A stretch of 32,543 nt of DNA from Rhodanobacter sp. UBA5168 (GTDB taxonomy: Bacteria; Pseudomonadota; Gammaproteobacteria; Xanthomonadales; Rhodanobacteraceae): the NCBI GenBank assembly GCA_002413455.1, contig DHXA01000139.1:3293-35835 (forward strand), in the 5' to 3' direction. Of the stretch, positions 1 to 9,195 are shown in pieces; the first letter of the stretch is position 1; each line of letters opens with the position of its first letter. Made by a program: the position numbers and the translations under genes. The notes under the pieces are model-generated. The model was given only the letters and a program-made list of their open reading frames with translations, ran no database searches and was not told the DNA's origin.

Positions 1-1316
1 CGCTGATCCATGTTCATCGAACCGATGAACACCTGCTGCGCGTCGACCACGATTGCTTTCGCGTGCAGGCTGACGCCGGACGATGTGCCTTTTGCGGTGG
101 CCGGCTGTTCCACGCCGGTGGCCGGGCGCAACTCGTACAGCTGCACACCGCCTTCAAGCAGCGCGCGACGGTAACGCGAATAGCCCGCATGCACGGCTGC
201 CTCGTCGGTGGAAGCGAGCGAATTGGTCAGTACCTTTACCGCCACGCCGCGTGTGGCCAGGCTGGTGAGATAGCGCGTGCCGTTATCGCCGGGGATGAAG
301 TAGGGGGAGATCACCAAGACGTCGTGCTGCGCCCGGTCGGTCATCGCCTTGATCTGCGGGCCGATGCGCAGGGCACGCGTTCCCTCCTTGTCGGCGTCGA
401 TCTTCTCCGGCTGATCGGCAACCAGCACCGCAGGACCCCAGAACCACGCGCCGGGGCGGTCGCCAGAAGGGCCGTTGGGCAGCTTGTCCAGGATCGCCTG
501 CGCGTAGTCGGTCTGCGCGAACGCGCGCGCGTCGCGGTGCAGGTCCATACGCAGCTGCGCCAGGTCGTAATGGCTGGCGTGCTTGCCGCGGAAGGCTTCC
601 ACCGGATAGGCGGCGTCGCAGTTCCAGTATTCGTCGAACGCGCGCGAGGCGTCTTTCACCACCGGGCCGATCGCGATCAGGTCGAGGTCACGGAAATTGG
701 TGTCATTGCCGGCGTCGAAGTACGCGTCACCGATATTTCGCCCGCCGACAATGGCCACGTTGCCATCCACGATGTACGACTTGTTGTGCATGCGGCGGTT
801 GAGCCGGTGTGCATCGAGCAGGAACTGCGTGACCTTGGACAGCAGCGATGGCTTGCGCGTACGGAACGGGTTGAACAGGCGCACCTCGATGTTCGGGTGC
901 GCATCCAGCGCGTCCAGCATGTCGATCGCATTCGCCGCACTGATATCGTCCAGCAGCAGGCGCACGCGCACACCGCGATCCGCCGCCGCCAGAAGACGCT
1001 GCGCCACCAGCCGGCCAGTCGCGTCGTTGTTGAAGATGTAGTACTGCAGGTCGATCGAGTGCTGCGCGTGGTCGGCCAGCACGACGCGGCTCATCAATGC
1101 GTTGTTGCTGAGCGTCAGCAGCCGGAAGCCGGACTCGTCGACGTGCTGTTTCACGGCGGCGCGTATATAGCGTCCGCTCGGTGTGGCGGTGGCTGGCGAC
1201 AGCGCCTTCGAGGGCTGCTTGACGTAGTCGGTGCGCAGCGTGGAACAGGCACCCAGAAGCAGCCCGATCAGCACCAGCGCGGCTATGGCGTAGCTACGTC
1301 GTGGTTTCGCTCGCAC
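1..1316 (-). CDS. Phospholipase D family lipoprotein (cardiolipin synthase-like), C-terminus outside window
   Basis: Read on the minus strand from a GTG at 1316 preceded by a G-rich ribosome site, and open to the window edge. It begins with a basic N-terminus, a hydrophobic stretch and the lipobox LLGAC (Cys24), so it should be a lipoprotein. Two HKD-type phosphatidyltransferase motifs are visible: HNKSYIVDG near residues 177-185, followed by GGRN, and LHAKAIVVD near the window edge, followed by GSMN. Enzymes with this pair transfer or hydrolyse phosphatidyl groups through a histidine intermediate. An exported lipid-anchored member may remodel envelope phospholipids. Substrate is not deducible. 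About 438 codons are present and only the last part is missing. The long plus-strand frame over the same bases is a codon shadow. Confidence 0.9.
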   Translation of the reverse strand, partial: MRAKPRRSYAIAALVLIGLLLGACSTLRTDYVKQPSKALSPATATPSGRYIRAAVKQHVDESGFRLLTLSNNALMSRVVLADHAQHSIDLQYYIFNNDATGRLVAQRLLAAADRGVRVRLLLDDISAANAIDMLDALDAHPNIEVRLFNPFRTRKPSLLSKVTQFLLDAHRLNRRMHNKSYIVDGNVAIVGGRNIGDAYFDAGNDTNFRDLDLIAIGPVVKDASRAFDEYWNCDAAYPVEAFRGKHASHYDLAQLRMDLHRDARAFAQTDYAQAILDKLPNGPSGDRPGAWFWGPAVLVADQPEKIDADKEGTRALRIGPQIKAMTDRAQHDVLVISPYFIPGDNGTRYLTSLATRGVAVKVLTNSLASTDEAAVHAGYSRYRRALLEGGVQLYELRPATGVEQPATAKGTSSGVSLHAKAIVVDAQQVFIGSMNMDQ

Positions 1317-1524
1317 GTGTACCCCCCTTGTCCCCTTTGTAGCTCGAGCCGGCATCCAGAAAGGCTACCGCATCACGCGTGCGTAGACCATGGAGACGCA
1401 TACGCCGTTACGCTGCCCCGATGGCCGGATCCGGGCACGCAGACACTGTGTAGGCGGCAGCGTGAACGTGGCGCGAGGGGCGTCTTTGCGGATACGTGAG
1501 CAGGGATAAGGTTTTCGATCGACT

Positions 1525-2745
1525 TCAGCCATTCCGATTCAGCCGTCCAAATGAAAACAGTTGGGCCAGCGGGTGCTTTCGCCGCTCGATCAGGGCGCGG
1601 ATCAGCGGCGCACCCGCTGCGCTGTAGCTGATGCCGTTGCCGCCATAGGCCATGGCGAACTGCACGCGCGCGCCGTATTGCGGGTGGGGGCCGAAGAACG
1701 GCAGGCTGTCTTCGGTTTCGGCAAAGGTGCCGGCCCATGCGAACGCGGGCACCAGCGCCAGGCCAGGTATGGCCTTGGCGACTTTTTTCACCAGCTTGCG
1801 CGCCTTGCGGTCGACGCGTGCATCGCGGCGCACGGGAATGTCGATGGCGTCGTCTTCGCCACCGACCAGCAGGCGGCTGTCGCCGGTGGTGCGCAGGTAC
1901 AGATACGGCCGCGCCGATTCCCATGCCATGGTATGGGCCAGTTCGCGCAGTTGGGCTGAATCGAGCGGATCGGTGATGAAGGCATAGCTGCTGCGGTTGC
2001 GGGCCACGCGCTGGTCGAGCCATTGCTGGCTGGCATAGCCGGCAGCGAAAACGGTGTGTGCCGCGCGCAGCCGCACGCCATCGGCGGTATGCAGGGTGAC
2101 GCCGCGCGAGGTGGCGTCGATGCGCGTGATGGCGCTGCGGTCGAACACGCCGACGCCGCGTTTTTCCAGCCGCGTGAACAGGCGATAGGCCATGCGGTAG
2201 GGATCGATCCGGGCGGCGAGCTGGCTGAGGATGGCGCCGGGTGCGTCGATACCGTACGACTCGCGCAGCGCGTCGGCCGCCAGCCAGCCGACCTCGAAAC
2301 CATGCTTGCTGCGCATCGCCAGTTCCGCCTGCAGCAGCGGCACATGGCGGCGCCTGCTGGCGTAGTACAGGCTGTGCATGCGGCGGAAATCGACGTCACC
2401 CACATCGGCGGCCAACTCCTGCAGCAGCGGGATCGCCTCGGCACAGGCGCGGTAGGCGAGCACGGCATCGTCCTCGCCGTAGCGTTTGGCCAGATCGATC
2501 ATGTGGGTGTCGATCTCGTACTGCAGCAGTGCGGTGCTGGCTGCCGAACTGCCCCAGCCGACGTCGCGCCGCTCCACGACGACGACCTCGTGGCCATTTT
2601 CGGCCAGCTCGCTGGCGATCAGCGCGCCGCTGATGCCGCCGCCTATCACGGCCACATCGCAACGGGTGTCTCGCTGCAGTTGCGGGAACGCGTGCATCAG
2701 GCCGTTCTTGATGGCCCAGAACGGGTAACCGCTTTTCAGGTCCAT
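1525..2745 (-). CDS. FAD-dependent oxidoreductase, DAO family
   Basis: A 406-residue protein with an N-terminal Rossmann fold: the dinucleotide motif GGGISG lies at residues 35-40, followed by the acidic end of beta-2 (VVVVERRD) and a flavin-binding stretch GWGSSAAS. The C-terminal half carries the usual DAO return motif with GGNGIS and an aromatic ETEDSLPFFGP segment. Members oxidise amines or amino acids (glycine oxidase or gamma-glutamylputrescine oxidase type), passing electrons to FAD. The substrate cannot be chosen from sequence. No signal peptide, so cytoplasmic. A GAG-containing ribosome site sits six bases before the ATG. It may be co-oriented with the phospholipase D gene, but 208 bases separate them. 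Confidence 0.88.
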   Translation of the reverse strand: MDLKSGYPFWAIKNGLMHAFPQLQRDTRCDVAVIGGGISGALIASELAENGHEVVVVERRDVGWGSSAASTALLQYEIDTHMIDLAKRYGEDDAVLAYRACAEAIPLLQELAADVGDVDFRRMHSLYYASRRRHVPLLQAELAMRSKHGFEVGWLAADALRESYGIDAPGAILSQLAARIDPYRMAYRLFTRLEKRGVGVFDRSAITRIDATSRGVTLHTADGVRLRAAHTVFAAGYASQQWLDQRVARNRSSYAFITDPLDSAQLRELAHTMAWESARPYLYLRTTGDSRLLVGGEDDAIDIPVRRDARVDRKARKLVKKVAKAIPGLALVPAFAWAGTFAETEDSLPFFGPHPQYGARVQFAMAYGGNGISYSAAGAPLIRALIERRKHPLAQLFSFGRLNRNG

Positions 2746-2898
2746 GCCGATCTCATGGGTTTCGCGCGCGCAACAGGCGCGTTGTCAGGCTCGGATGTCG
2801 CATGTCGCGGCGTCGTGAGCGTGTCGGTTCAAGGCGTTCCGGCGATTCGATAGCGCGTCGAGCGATGGCGGCATGATCGACGCCACTGCGCCGTGCGG

Positions 2899-3432
2899 TC
2901 AGTCCACCGGCGCCATGAGCACCAGGTTTTCCACCGCGTAGCCGCGTTGCCCGGCACGGTGCTTGATCCTTTCGAACAAAGCGCGCTCCATGTCGGGACG
3001 ACGCGCGAGTATCCACAGATACTTGCGGCTGGGGCTGCCGACCACGGCCCACTGATAGTCAGGGCTCACCTCGATCACCCAGTAGTCGGCCCATGCCCGC
3101 GGCAACCAGCTCAGCCAGGCGGGTGCGAAGCGCACCTTGAATGCGGCGGGTTGACCACCCACGATTTTCGCCACGCCGTCGACGGTCTGCCTGCCATCAC
3201 GGGTCTGACAGGCATTGTGCACATGGATCGTTCCGTCCGGCATGGGCGTATAGCTGGCGATGACGGCGCCCAGGCATTTGCGCTGGAAGAACATGGGCAG
3301 ATGCGCAATCTCGTGCCACTGCCCCGCATAACGATCGAAGTCGAGCGTGGGTACAGGCCGATTGGGCAGCGTCGGAGGATCGATGGGTGTGGAGACAGCC
3401 ATCGCGAGGGTGAGGAGCATGACGTGGAGCAT
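2899..3432 (-). CDS. Lipocalin family protein (Blc-like)
   Basis: Bacterial lipocalin of 177 residues when started at the ATG at 3432, which has AAGGA seven to eight bases upstream; the open frame extends to 3504 but the extra residues look non-coding. The N-terminus has a short hydrophobic segment, probably a signal peptide; no lipobox cysteine is seen, unlike E. coli Blc. The lipocalin signature GxW appears as YAGQWHEIA (residues 36-44), followed by FQRKC. Later blocks (YWVIEVSPDYQWAVVG and LWILARRP) match the family's final beta-strands. The role is binding or carrying lysophospholipids and fatty acids in the envelope, which fits the lipid-acting gene nearby. It is divergent from the CsbD gene. 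Confidence 0.88.
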   Translation of the reverse strand: MLHVMLLTLAMAVSTPIDPPTLPNRPVPTLDFDRYAGQWHEIAHLPMFFQRKCLGAVIASYTPMPDGTIHVHNACQTRDGRQTVDGVAKIVGGQPAAFKVRFAPAWLSWLPRAWADYWVIEVSPDYQWAVVGSPSRKYLWILARRPDMERALFERIKHRAGQRGYAVENLVLMAPVD

Positions 3433-3611
3433 GCACGGTTCCTTGGTGGGTGGGCCAGGACAGGTGAACAGTATGGCAGCGACCTGTCGGCGGGCGATGA
3501 ACAAGCGCCGCGCGAGAGTCGTAGGTGACGGTGTCGATGACTTGATGAACGCAGCCGGCGGACCAACGCCCCGCCAACATCAAGGTCACGAACTGCCGAC
3601 TCGCGCGACGC

Positions 3612-3617
3612 TATAAA
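3612..3617 (+). promoter_or_regulatory. Possible -10 element of the CsbD gene
   Basis: TATAAA lies 43 bases before the GTG start, in an otherwise GC-rich stretch. No convincing TTGACA-like -35 box is seen at the right distance, so this could depend on an alternative sigma factor or be chance. Confidence 0.3.
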
Positions 3618-3660
3618 TACACCTGTCTGCAATACCGCAGGCTTTTACCGGAGATGGTGC

Positions 3661-3849
3661 GTGGACAAGAATCGCGTTGAGGGTACCAAGCACGAGATCA
3701 AGGGTGCGGTGAAGGAAGGTGTCGGCAAGGTCACTGGCAACCGCATGAAAGAGGCGGCCGGGAACCTGGAAAAAAACGCCGGCAAGCTGCAGAAGGAAGT
3801 CGGCAAGGCCGCCGACGAGCAGCGCGACGCGGACAAGCGTCGCCACTGA
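3661..3849 (+). CDS. CsbD family stress-response protein
   Basis: A 62-residue, highly charged, helical protein beginning with GTG; GGAG lies about seven bases upstream. The sequence pattern (MDKNRVEGTKHEIKG, then VGKVTGN and AAGNLEKNAGKLQKE) is the CsbD signature. CsbD proteins are small, soluble and abundant under general or osmotic stress; their biochemical function is unknown. It stands alone, divergent from the lipocalin gene, and is followed within 25 bases by a terminator hairpin, so it is probably a single-gene transcript. Confidence 0.92.
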   Translation: MDKNRVEGTKHEIKGAVKEGVGKVTGNRMKEAAGNLEKNAGKLQKEVGKAADEQRDADKRRH

Positions 3850-3873
3850 TCGCCCCAGTCCGATCAGCCCGAA

Positions 3874-3906
3874 GATGGCGCGGCGACAGCTGCGCCATCG
3901 TTGTTT
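3874..3906 (+). terminator. Rho-independent terminator-like hairpin after the CsbD gene
   Basis: An 8-bp perfect stem, GATGGCGC at 3874-3881 with GCGCCATC at 3892-3899, and a 10-base loop, followed by GTTGTTT. The T tract is short but correctly placed for the plus strand. Confidence 0.6.
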
Positions 3907-3949
3907 CGCGACCTTGCGACGGGATGTTCCGGAGATCAATGGCGCGAGA

Positions 3950-4733
3950 TCAGCGGCAATACAGCTTCTGACAGCGCTCGCAGTTGAAGCTGCGGCGGTG
4001 GGTCTTGCCAAGGTACGCACGGCAAAGGGGAATGTGGTGTCATGGACCGCGGCTCCGGTTGTGTACCAGCCAGTGTTTGCGCAACACGAAGGCCCTCTTC
4101 CAGGCAAGGAACGCGAAGCGTACACGCGGGCCTAAGTTACCAGCTCGCCGAGCTTGCGCAGCAACAGAGCGCCAACGGTGGACAGCGGGTGCACGCGGAT
4201 CCGGTACAGCACCTCGTTCTTGATGATGTTGCCGACACCGGCGAAGAGGTTCTGGTCGAGCAACGCATCGCACGCCAGCGTGTCCGGCATCTTGCGCAAT
4301 CGTGCGCGTGCCTGCGCGGAATCCCACTGATCCGACATCACGTCGCTGCGCCAGTCGTACAACTCGTCTAGCTCGCCTTCGAGCAGGCGCACCGAGCAAC
4401 TGTAGAAATCGAGTTCGTCATTGTCGAAGCCGAGGCTGAGCCGCGGTGCGATGTCCTTGCGTTCATCGATGCGATAACGGCCCAACATCAGCAGGTGTAT
4501 GCGGATGGCAAAGCCGGGCAACTCGATGGCCGGCGCAGCCCGCGTACAACATCGGTGCTGCGCGACTGCCGGGCCGGTCAGGGGCCGACGATCCCTGGAC
4601 GAGTCGGTGGATGTGGGTGACATCGACGAGCGGCTCCGGGGTTGGCAGCAACGAGTCTGTCCATGCTCACGTCTGCCAGCTGCGAACTGGGCTACGTACG
4701 CTGGGCGGGTGGCAGTGATGTCGGTCTGGGCAT
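3950..4733 (-). pseudogene. Decayed Fpg/Nei-family DNA glycosylase
   Basis: The minus strand carries a recognisable formamidopyrimidine/endonuclease VIII-type glycosylase in pieces. The central part reads well ([10 protein letters not shown], then [10 protein letters not shown], then the helix-two-turn-helix block LLDQNLFAGVGNIIKNEVL). A one-base deletion near 4131-4136 then shifts the frame: the continuation FAFLAWKRAFVLRKHWLVH is in another frame. In that frame a TGA sits where the first zinc-finger knuckle (CPRC) should be, both cysteines of the knuckle are changed, and the second knuckle (NCERCQKLYC) is intact. The N-terminal catalytic part (MPEGP...) is unreadable. Intact homologues excise oxidised bases. 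Three independent lesions argue for a true pseudogene and not a sequencing error. Confidence 0.85.
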
Positions 4734-4771
4734 ACCATCGGCGCTCCCCGCACCCCATCCAAGGAGATCGC

Positions 4772-5698
4772 GTGCCGCCGATCATTTCCGTCAAGCAGCT
4801 CAGCAAGACCTACGCCTCGGGATTCCACGCGCTCAAGCAGATCGACCTGGATATCCGCCAGGGCGAGATCTTCGCCCTGCTGGGGCCAAACGGTGCCGGC
4901 AAGACCACGTTGATCAGCATCATCTGCGGCATCGTCAATCCCAGTGAGGGCACGGTGCTGGCCGATGGCCACGACGTGGTGCGCGACTACCGCTCGGCGC
5001 GCGCCAAGATCGGCCTGGTGCCACAGGAATTGACCACCGACGCGTTCGAGACGGTGTGGAACACGGTGAGCTTCAGTCGCGGCCTGTTCGGCAGGAGCGC
5101 AAATCCGGCGCATATCGAGAAGGTGTTGAGGGACCTGTCGCTGTGGAGCAAGAAGGACAGCAGGTTGATGACCCTGTCCGGCGGCATGAAGCGGCGCGTG
5201 ATGATCGCCAAGGCGCTGTCGCACGAGCCGCAGATCCTGTTCCTGGATGAACCTACCGCCGGCGTCGACGTGGAGCTGCGCCGCGACATGTGGGCGATGG
5301 TGCGCGCGCTTCGCGCCACCGGCGTCACCATCATCCTGACCACCCATTACATCGACGAGGCCGAGGAAATGGCCGATCGCATCGGGGTGATCAACAAGGG
5401 GGAACTCATTCTGGTCGAGGACAAGGCCGAGCTGATGAACAAGCTCGGCCGCAAGCAGCTGACCCTGCAGCTGCAGAACCGGCTGGAGGACATTCCGCAG
5501 GCGCTGTCCGGTTACCCGCTGGAACTGTCGGCCGACGGTCAGCAGCTGGTTTACACGTTCGACGCCCAGAGCGAGCACACCGGCATCGATGTGTTGTTGC
5601 GGCAGCTTGGCGAAGCAGGCATCGACTTCAAGGATCTCAGGACCAGCCAGAGTTCGCTGGAGGATATTTTCGTGAATCTGGTGAGGGAACGCGCATGA
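4772..5698 (+). CDS. ABC-2 exporter, ATP-binding subunit (YadG-like)
   Basis: A 308-residue ATPase. Start chosen at the GTG with AAGGAG five bases upstream; the frame is open further back over the glycosylase pseudogene. Walker [10 protein letters not shown] (38-46), signature LSGGMKRR (135-142), Walker B ILFLDEP (155-161) and the switch His in [10 protein letters not shown] are all present. The C-terminal 80 residues form the usual DrrA/YadG extension. The stop overlaps the next start as ATGA, so it is translationally coupled to the permease. The pair is a typical ABC-2 half-exporter for a drug, lipid or polysaccharide; substrate unknown. Confidence 0.93.
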   Translation: MPPIISVKQLSKTYASGFHALKQIDLDIRQGEIFALLGPNGAGKTTLISIICGIVNPSEGTVLADGHDVVRDYRSARAKIGLVPQELTTDAFETVWNTVSFSRGLFGRSANPAHIEKVLRDLSLWSKKDSRLMTLSGGMKRRVMIAKALSHEPQILFLDEPTAGVDVELRRDMWAMVRALRATGVTIILTTHYIDEAEEMADRIGVINKGELILVEDKAELMNKLGRKQLTLQLQNRLEDIPQALSGYPLELSADGQQLVYTFDAQSEHTGIDVLLRQLGEAGIDFKDLRTSQSSLEDIFVNLVRERA

Positions 5699-6456
5699 AC
5701 ATCCACGCGATACGTGCGATCTACGGGTTCGAAATGGCGCGCACCTGGCGCACGCTGCTGCAGAGCATCGTGTCGCCGGTGATCTCCACTTCGCTGTACT
5801 TCGTGGTGTTCGGTTCGGCAATCGGTTCGCACATGAACGGGATAGACGGCGTCAGCTACGGTGCCTTCATCGTGCCGGGACTGATCATGCTGTCGCTGCT
5901 GACGCAGAGCATCTCCAACGCCTCGTTCGGCATCTATTTCCCGAAATTCGTCGGCACGATCTACGAGATTCTGTCGGCGCCGGTATCCCCGCTGGAGATC
6001 GTGGCCGGGTATGTGGGCGCGGCGGCGAGCAAGTCGATCATCCTCGGCCTGATCATCCTTGTCACCGCGCGGCTGTTCGTCCCGTTCCAGATCGAGCACC
6101 CGTTGTGGATGCTCGCTTTTCTGCTGCTTACCGCGCTGACCTTCAGCCTGTTCGGTTTCATCATCGGCATCTGGGCGGACAATTTCGAGAAGCTGCAGTT
6201 GGTGCCGCTGCTCATCGTGACGCCGCTGACCTTTCTCGGTGGCAGCTTCTATTCGATCCATATGCTGCCGCCGTTCTGGCAGAAGATCACCCTGTTCAAT
6301 CCGGTGGTCTACCTGATCAGCGGATTCCGCTGGAGTTTCTACGGCGTTTCCGACGTCAGCCTGGGCGTGAGCGTGGGGATGACCCTGGTGTTCCTCGCTG
6401 CCTGTCTCGCACTGGTTTGGTGGATATTCCGCAGCGGCTACCGCCTGAAGGCGTGA
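5695..6456 (+). CDS. ABC-2 exporter, permease subunit (YadH-like)
   Basis: A 253-residue integral membrane protein with about six hydrophobic segments. The family signature near the end ([20 protein letters not shown], then [12 protein letters not shown]) is the ABC-2 permease motif. The ATG lies inside the last codons of the ATPase gene (ATGA overlap), so the two products should be made in balance and assemble as a dimer of dimers in the inner membrane. No third subunit is seen. Confidence 0.93.
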   Translation: MNIHAIRAIYGFEMARTWRTLLQSIVSPVISTSLYFVVFGSAIGSHMNGIDGVSYGAFIVPGLIMLSLLTQSISNASFGIYFPKFVGTIYEILSAPVSPLEIVAGYVGAAASKSIILGLIILVTARLFVPFQIEHPLWMLAFLLLTALTFSLFGFIIGIWADNFEKLQLVPLLIVTPLTFLGGSFYSIHMLPPFWQKITLFNPVVYLISGFRWSFYGVSDVSLGVSVGMTLVFLAACLALVWWIFRSGYRLKA

Positions 6457-6529
6457 GCGGCGCTGGACGTCCATTTGCCACACTGCCACCGCGGCAGCAC
6501 TGGGGCGTCACGCCGAAACGTCGCAGCGT

Positions 6530-6841
6530 TCACTCGTCGTCCCATTGCACTTCGACCGCATCGGCATCGAACACGCCCCACCAGTAGCTACCCAGCCGCA
6601 GCCATCCGCTGCGGATGCGATGCGTGGCGTCGTCGTACACCTTCACCTGCATGATCACCTGTGACTTGCTGGTGGTCAGCCACATTCTCCACGGCGGGAG
6701 ATAACGGCGTTTCGCTTCGAGGACCCTGACGCCGCGGGACAACGCCCATGCGGCCAGCATGGATTTCGTGCGTGCCAGATACCAGTAGATGTAAGGCGGG
6801 AGCAGCGCCAGCAGCAGGATGGGCAGGAGCAGGTGGTTCAT
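6530..6841 (-). CDS. Small membrane-anchored protein of unknown function
   Basis: A 103-residue frame with one N-terminal hydrophobic segment (about residues 3-23) followed by a basic, tryptophan-rich domain (LPPWRMWLTTSKSQVIMQVKVYD and GSYWWGVFDADAVEVQWDDE at the C-terminus). I do not recognise a named family. The start is the ATG directly before the hydrophobic segment; there is no strong ribosome site, and the much longer open frame upstream looks like a shadow of the next gene. It converges with the exporter operon and diverges from the DUF3014 gene. Likely an inner-membrane protein with a cytoplasmic or periplasmic beta domain. Confidence 0.7.
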   Translation of the reverse strand: MNHLLLPILLLALLPPYIYWYLARTKSMLAAWALSRGVRVLEAKRRYLPPWRMWLTTSKSQVIMQVKVYDDATHRIRSGWLRLGSYWWGVFDADAVEVQWDDE

Positions 6842-6971
6842 GGGCGATGGCTGCGAAGGTCCGGAAGGCGATTGCCGCAGCCATGATAGTCGGGGTAACG
6901 AACCGCAGGCGATGAACAAATGGCGCTGATGCAAGTCCAATACCCCGGTGAAACCGAAAACGGGAAAGGTC

Positions 6972-7820
6972 ATGCGCAGAGAATCGTCAGTGGCAAGCTG
7001 GATCGGAGCGGTAATCGTGGTGCTGGGCGTCCTCGTGGCGGGCGTGTATCTGGCGCGCAAGGCCATGCAGCCTGAAACGCCGCTCGCGACGGCACCGGCG
7101 GCTTCGTCGTCGACTCTCTCCAGCGCACCACCTTCGCCGATCCAGCACCCGATCACCCAGGCCGGTGCCGGACCCGCCGGGACCTCGACCGCGGCGTTGC
7201 CTTCGCTGGACGACAGCGATGCCAGCGTGGCCGCGGCGCTCGCGGCCCTGGCCGAGGGCAGCGAGCTGCCCTCGCTGCTTGTGCGGCAGCAGATCATCGC
7301 GCGCATCGTGGCGACCATCGACGCGCTGCCACGGCGCGGCGTGGCCAGCTTCCTGTCCCCGCTGCACGCGCCGAAGGGCACCTTCATCGCGGACGAAACG
7401 GAGGGCGCCACCGTGATCGGTGCGCGGAACAGCGCGCGTTACGCCGCCTACATGCGGGTCGTCGATGCCGCCGATCCGCAGGCGCTGGTAGCGTGGTACG
7501 TGCATACCTATCCGTTGTTCCAGCAGGCTTACCAGCAGCTGGGCTACCCGAAAGGCTATTTCAACGATCGTCTGATCGTGGTTATCGACAACCTGCTGGC
7601 TGCCCCGGAACCGAGCCAGCCACCCACGGTGGCTCCGTCGAAGGGTTTCTATGTGTACACCGATCCTGCGTTCGAATCGCTGTCGGCTGGGCAGAAGCTG
7701 CTGCTGCGCGCTGGCCCCGCCAGCGAGGCGCGTATCAAGACGAAGTTGCGAGCGATCCGCTCCGCATTGACCGGTCAGACTCTGCCGCGCGCACCGGCTG
7801 CGGCAAGCAGCGCCGGTTAG
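6972..7820 (+). CDS. DUF3014 family membrane-anchored protein
   Basis: 282 residues from the ATG at 6972, which has GGGAAAGG just upstream; a GTG at 6948 is the alternative. One transmembrane helix at residues 10-28 is followed by a Pro/Ala/Ser-rich linker and a globular domain. That domain contains LPSLLVRQQIIARIVATIDALPRR and RYAAYMRVVDAADPQALVAWYV, blocks I associate with DUF3014. The function of the family is unknown; topology places the domain in the periplasm. A GC-rich hairpin overlaps the stop codon but lacks a T tract. Confidence 0.8.
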   Translation: MRRESSVASWIGAVIVVLGVLVAGVYLARKAMQPETPLATAPAASSSTLSSAPPSPIQHPITQAGAGPAGTSTAALPSLDDSDASVAAALAALAEGSELPSLLVRQQIIARIVATIDALPRRGVASFLSPLHAPKGTFIADETEGATVIGARNSARYAAYMRVVDAADPQALVAWYVHTYPLFQQAYQQLGYPKGYFNDRLIVVIDNLLAAPEPSQPPTVAPSKGFYVYTDPAFESLSAGQKLLLRAGPASEARIKTKLRAIRSALTGQTLPRAPAAASSAG

Positions 7821-8076
7821 CTGCGTCCCGTCATATCTGCGCCCTGGCAGCTGCAGGCGTGAACTCCGCCCCGGGTCCATTTACTTGGGATCCATCGCCG
7901 TGAAGCCATCGGCTCAAGTTCAGGCGCGCGCTGCCGATCAATCGTCTGCAGGTCTGCGGCTTGCGGGCGGTACGCGGGGGCGTGCCGCGGAAACAGCGGG
8001 GGTATCACATGGCAAACGGGCAGCATGGGTCAGCACCGCATCGCCGGACGCTTTTGGGGATGGTTCGCTCGGCCCG

Positions 8077-9195
8077 ATGAAACGCCTCATCCACCCTTCC
8101 GACCTTCAGATTGGCCGGCCGCTGCCGTGCGATGCCTATGACAGCAAAGGCACGCTGCTGCTGCGCGAGGGGCACGTCATCACCAGCGCCAGGCAGATCG
8201 AGAAACTGACGCAGCTTGCGCAGCTGTCACGCATGACGGATGAGCCGACCGATGGCACGGCAGAATCGGTCGTGAGGGTTTCTCCGTTATCGCTGGTGCT
8301 GGGCGCGAGGCAACATCTGCATGCGCTGTTCATCACTGAATCGCCGCGGGATTTTCCGGCGAAGCTGGCGCGCATCACCGGCATGGTGCGCCGCGCCTGC
8401 CGGTTGAACGCGGACGTGGCACTGGCGTCGATTCTGATGCGTCGCGATGGGCTGTATGCGATTCGCCATGCGGTCAACGTGGCGATTGCCTGTCAGGTCG
8501 CCGGCGAGGCCATGAAGCTGCCGGCAACGGAGTTGACCGCCACCGTGGCCGCTGCGCTGACGATGAACATCGGCATGTTCGAATTGCAGCAGCAGCTGCA
8601 GGCACTGGATGGTCCACTCACGGATGCGCAGCATGAAGCGGTACGAAGCCATTGCGAGCGCAGTGTCGCCTCGTTGCGTGGGTACGGGGTAAGTAGCGAG
8701 CTTTGGCTGGACATCGTGCAGGATCATCATGAGCGCCCGGACGGCAGCGGCTACCCGTCGGGAAAAGCCGGCGATGGGCTTGGCCTGCTGGCTCAGTTGC
8801 TGTCGCTGGCGGACGTCTATTGCGCACGGGTGTCGAGCCGCGACTTCCGGCCGGCGATGCTGCCAAACGTGGCGCTGCGCCGGCTGTTTCTCAGTGAGGG
8901 TGCGGCCGTGAGCCCGGAGCTGGCCGCACTTTTCATCAAGGCGTTGGGGGTGTATCCGCCGGGTACGGGAGTGCGCTTGCGCAACGGCAGCATCGCGGTG
9001 GTCACTCACCGTGGTGCGACCGGGCACCTCCCCAGGGTGGCGTCGATCACCACCCACGATGGCTTGCGCATAGCTGTGCCCATACGCCGCCGCGGTGACA
9101 TGTCGGCCCATGAGGTAAGCGAGGCGGTCGACCTCGATATCCTGCAGCTGACGGTAAGCATGGAGGCATTGTGGGGAGCCGACGCCTCCTCGTGA
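8077..9195 (+). CDS. HD-GYP-like protein with degenerate HD dyad
   Basis: 372 residues from the ATG at 8077, where similarity begins (LQIGRPLPCDAYDSKGTLLL); the open frame continues upstream to 7885 in sequence that does not look coding. The C-terminal half has HD-GYP architecture: a first His (H131), a His in SHCERSVASL (192) and the complete HHERPDGSGYPSG block (217-229). The metal-binding HD dyad is replaced by Thr-Met (162-163, ALTMNIGMF where active enzymes have LLHDIGK). Active HD-GYP enzymes hydrolyse cyclic di-GMP; this one may bind without cleaving or act through partners. Cytoplasmic, with no transmembrane helix. Confidence 0.85.
   Translation: MKRLIHPSDLQIGRPLPCDAYDSKGTLLLREGHVITSARQIEKLTQLAQLSRMTDEPTDGTAESVVRVSPLSLVLGARQHLHALFITESPRDFPAKLARITGMVRRACRLNADVALASILMRRDGLYAIRHAVNVAIACQVAGEAMKLPATELTATVAAALTMNIGMFELQQQLQALDGPLTDAQHEAVRSHCERSVASLRGYGVSSELWLDIVQDHHERPDGSGYPSGKAGDGLGLLAQLLSLADVYCARVSSRDFRPAMLPNVALRRLFLSEGAAVSPELAALFIKALGVYPPGTGVRLRNGSIAVVTHRGATGHLPRVASITTHDGLRIAVPIRRRGDMSAHEVSEAVDLDILQLTVSMEALWGADASS

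Noticed and set aside
63..1499. 478-codon plus-strand open frame
   Set aside because: It lies opposite a phospholipase D gene with two HKD motifs; no motif of its own and composition typical of an antisense GC-rich shadow.
3875..4135. 86-codon plus-strand frame after the CsbD gene
   Set aside because: Begins inside the terminator hairpin and is antisense to the zinc-finger end of the glycosylase pseudogene.
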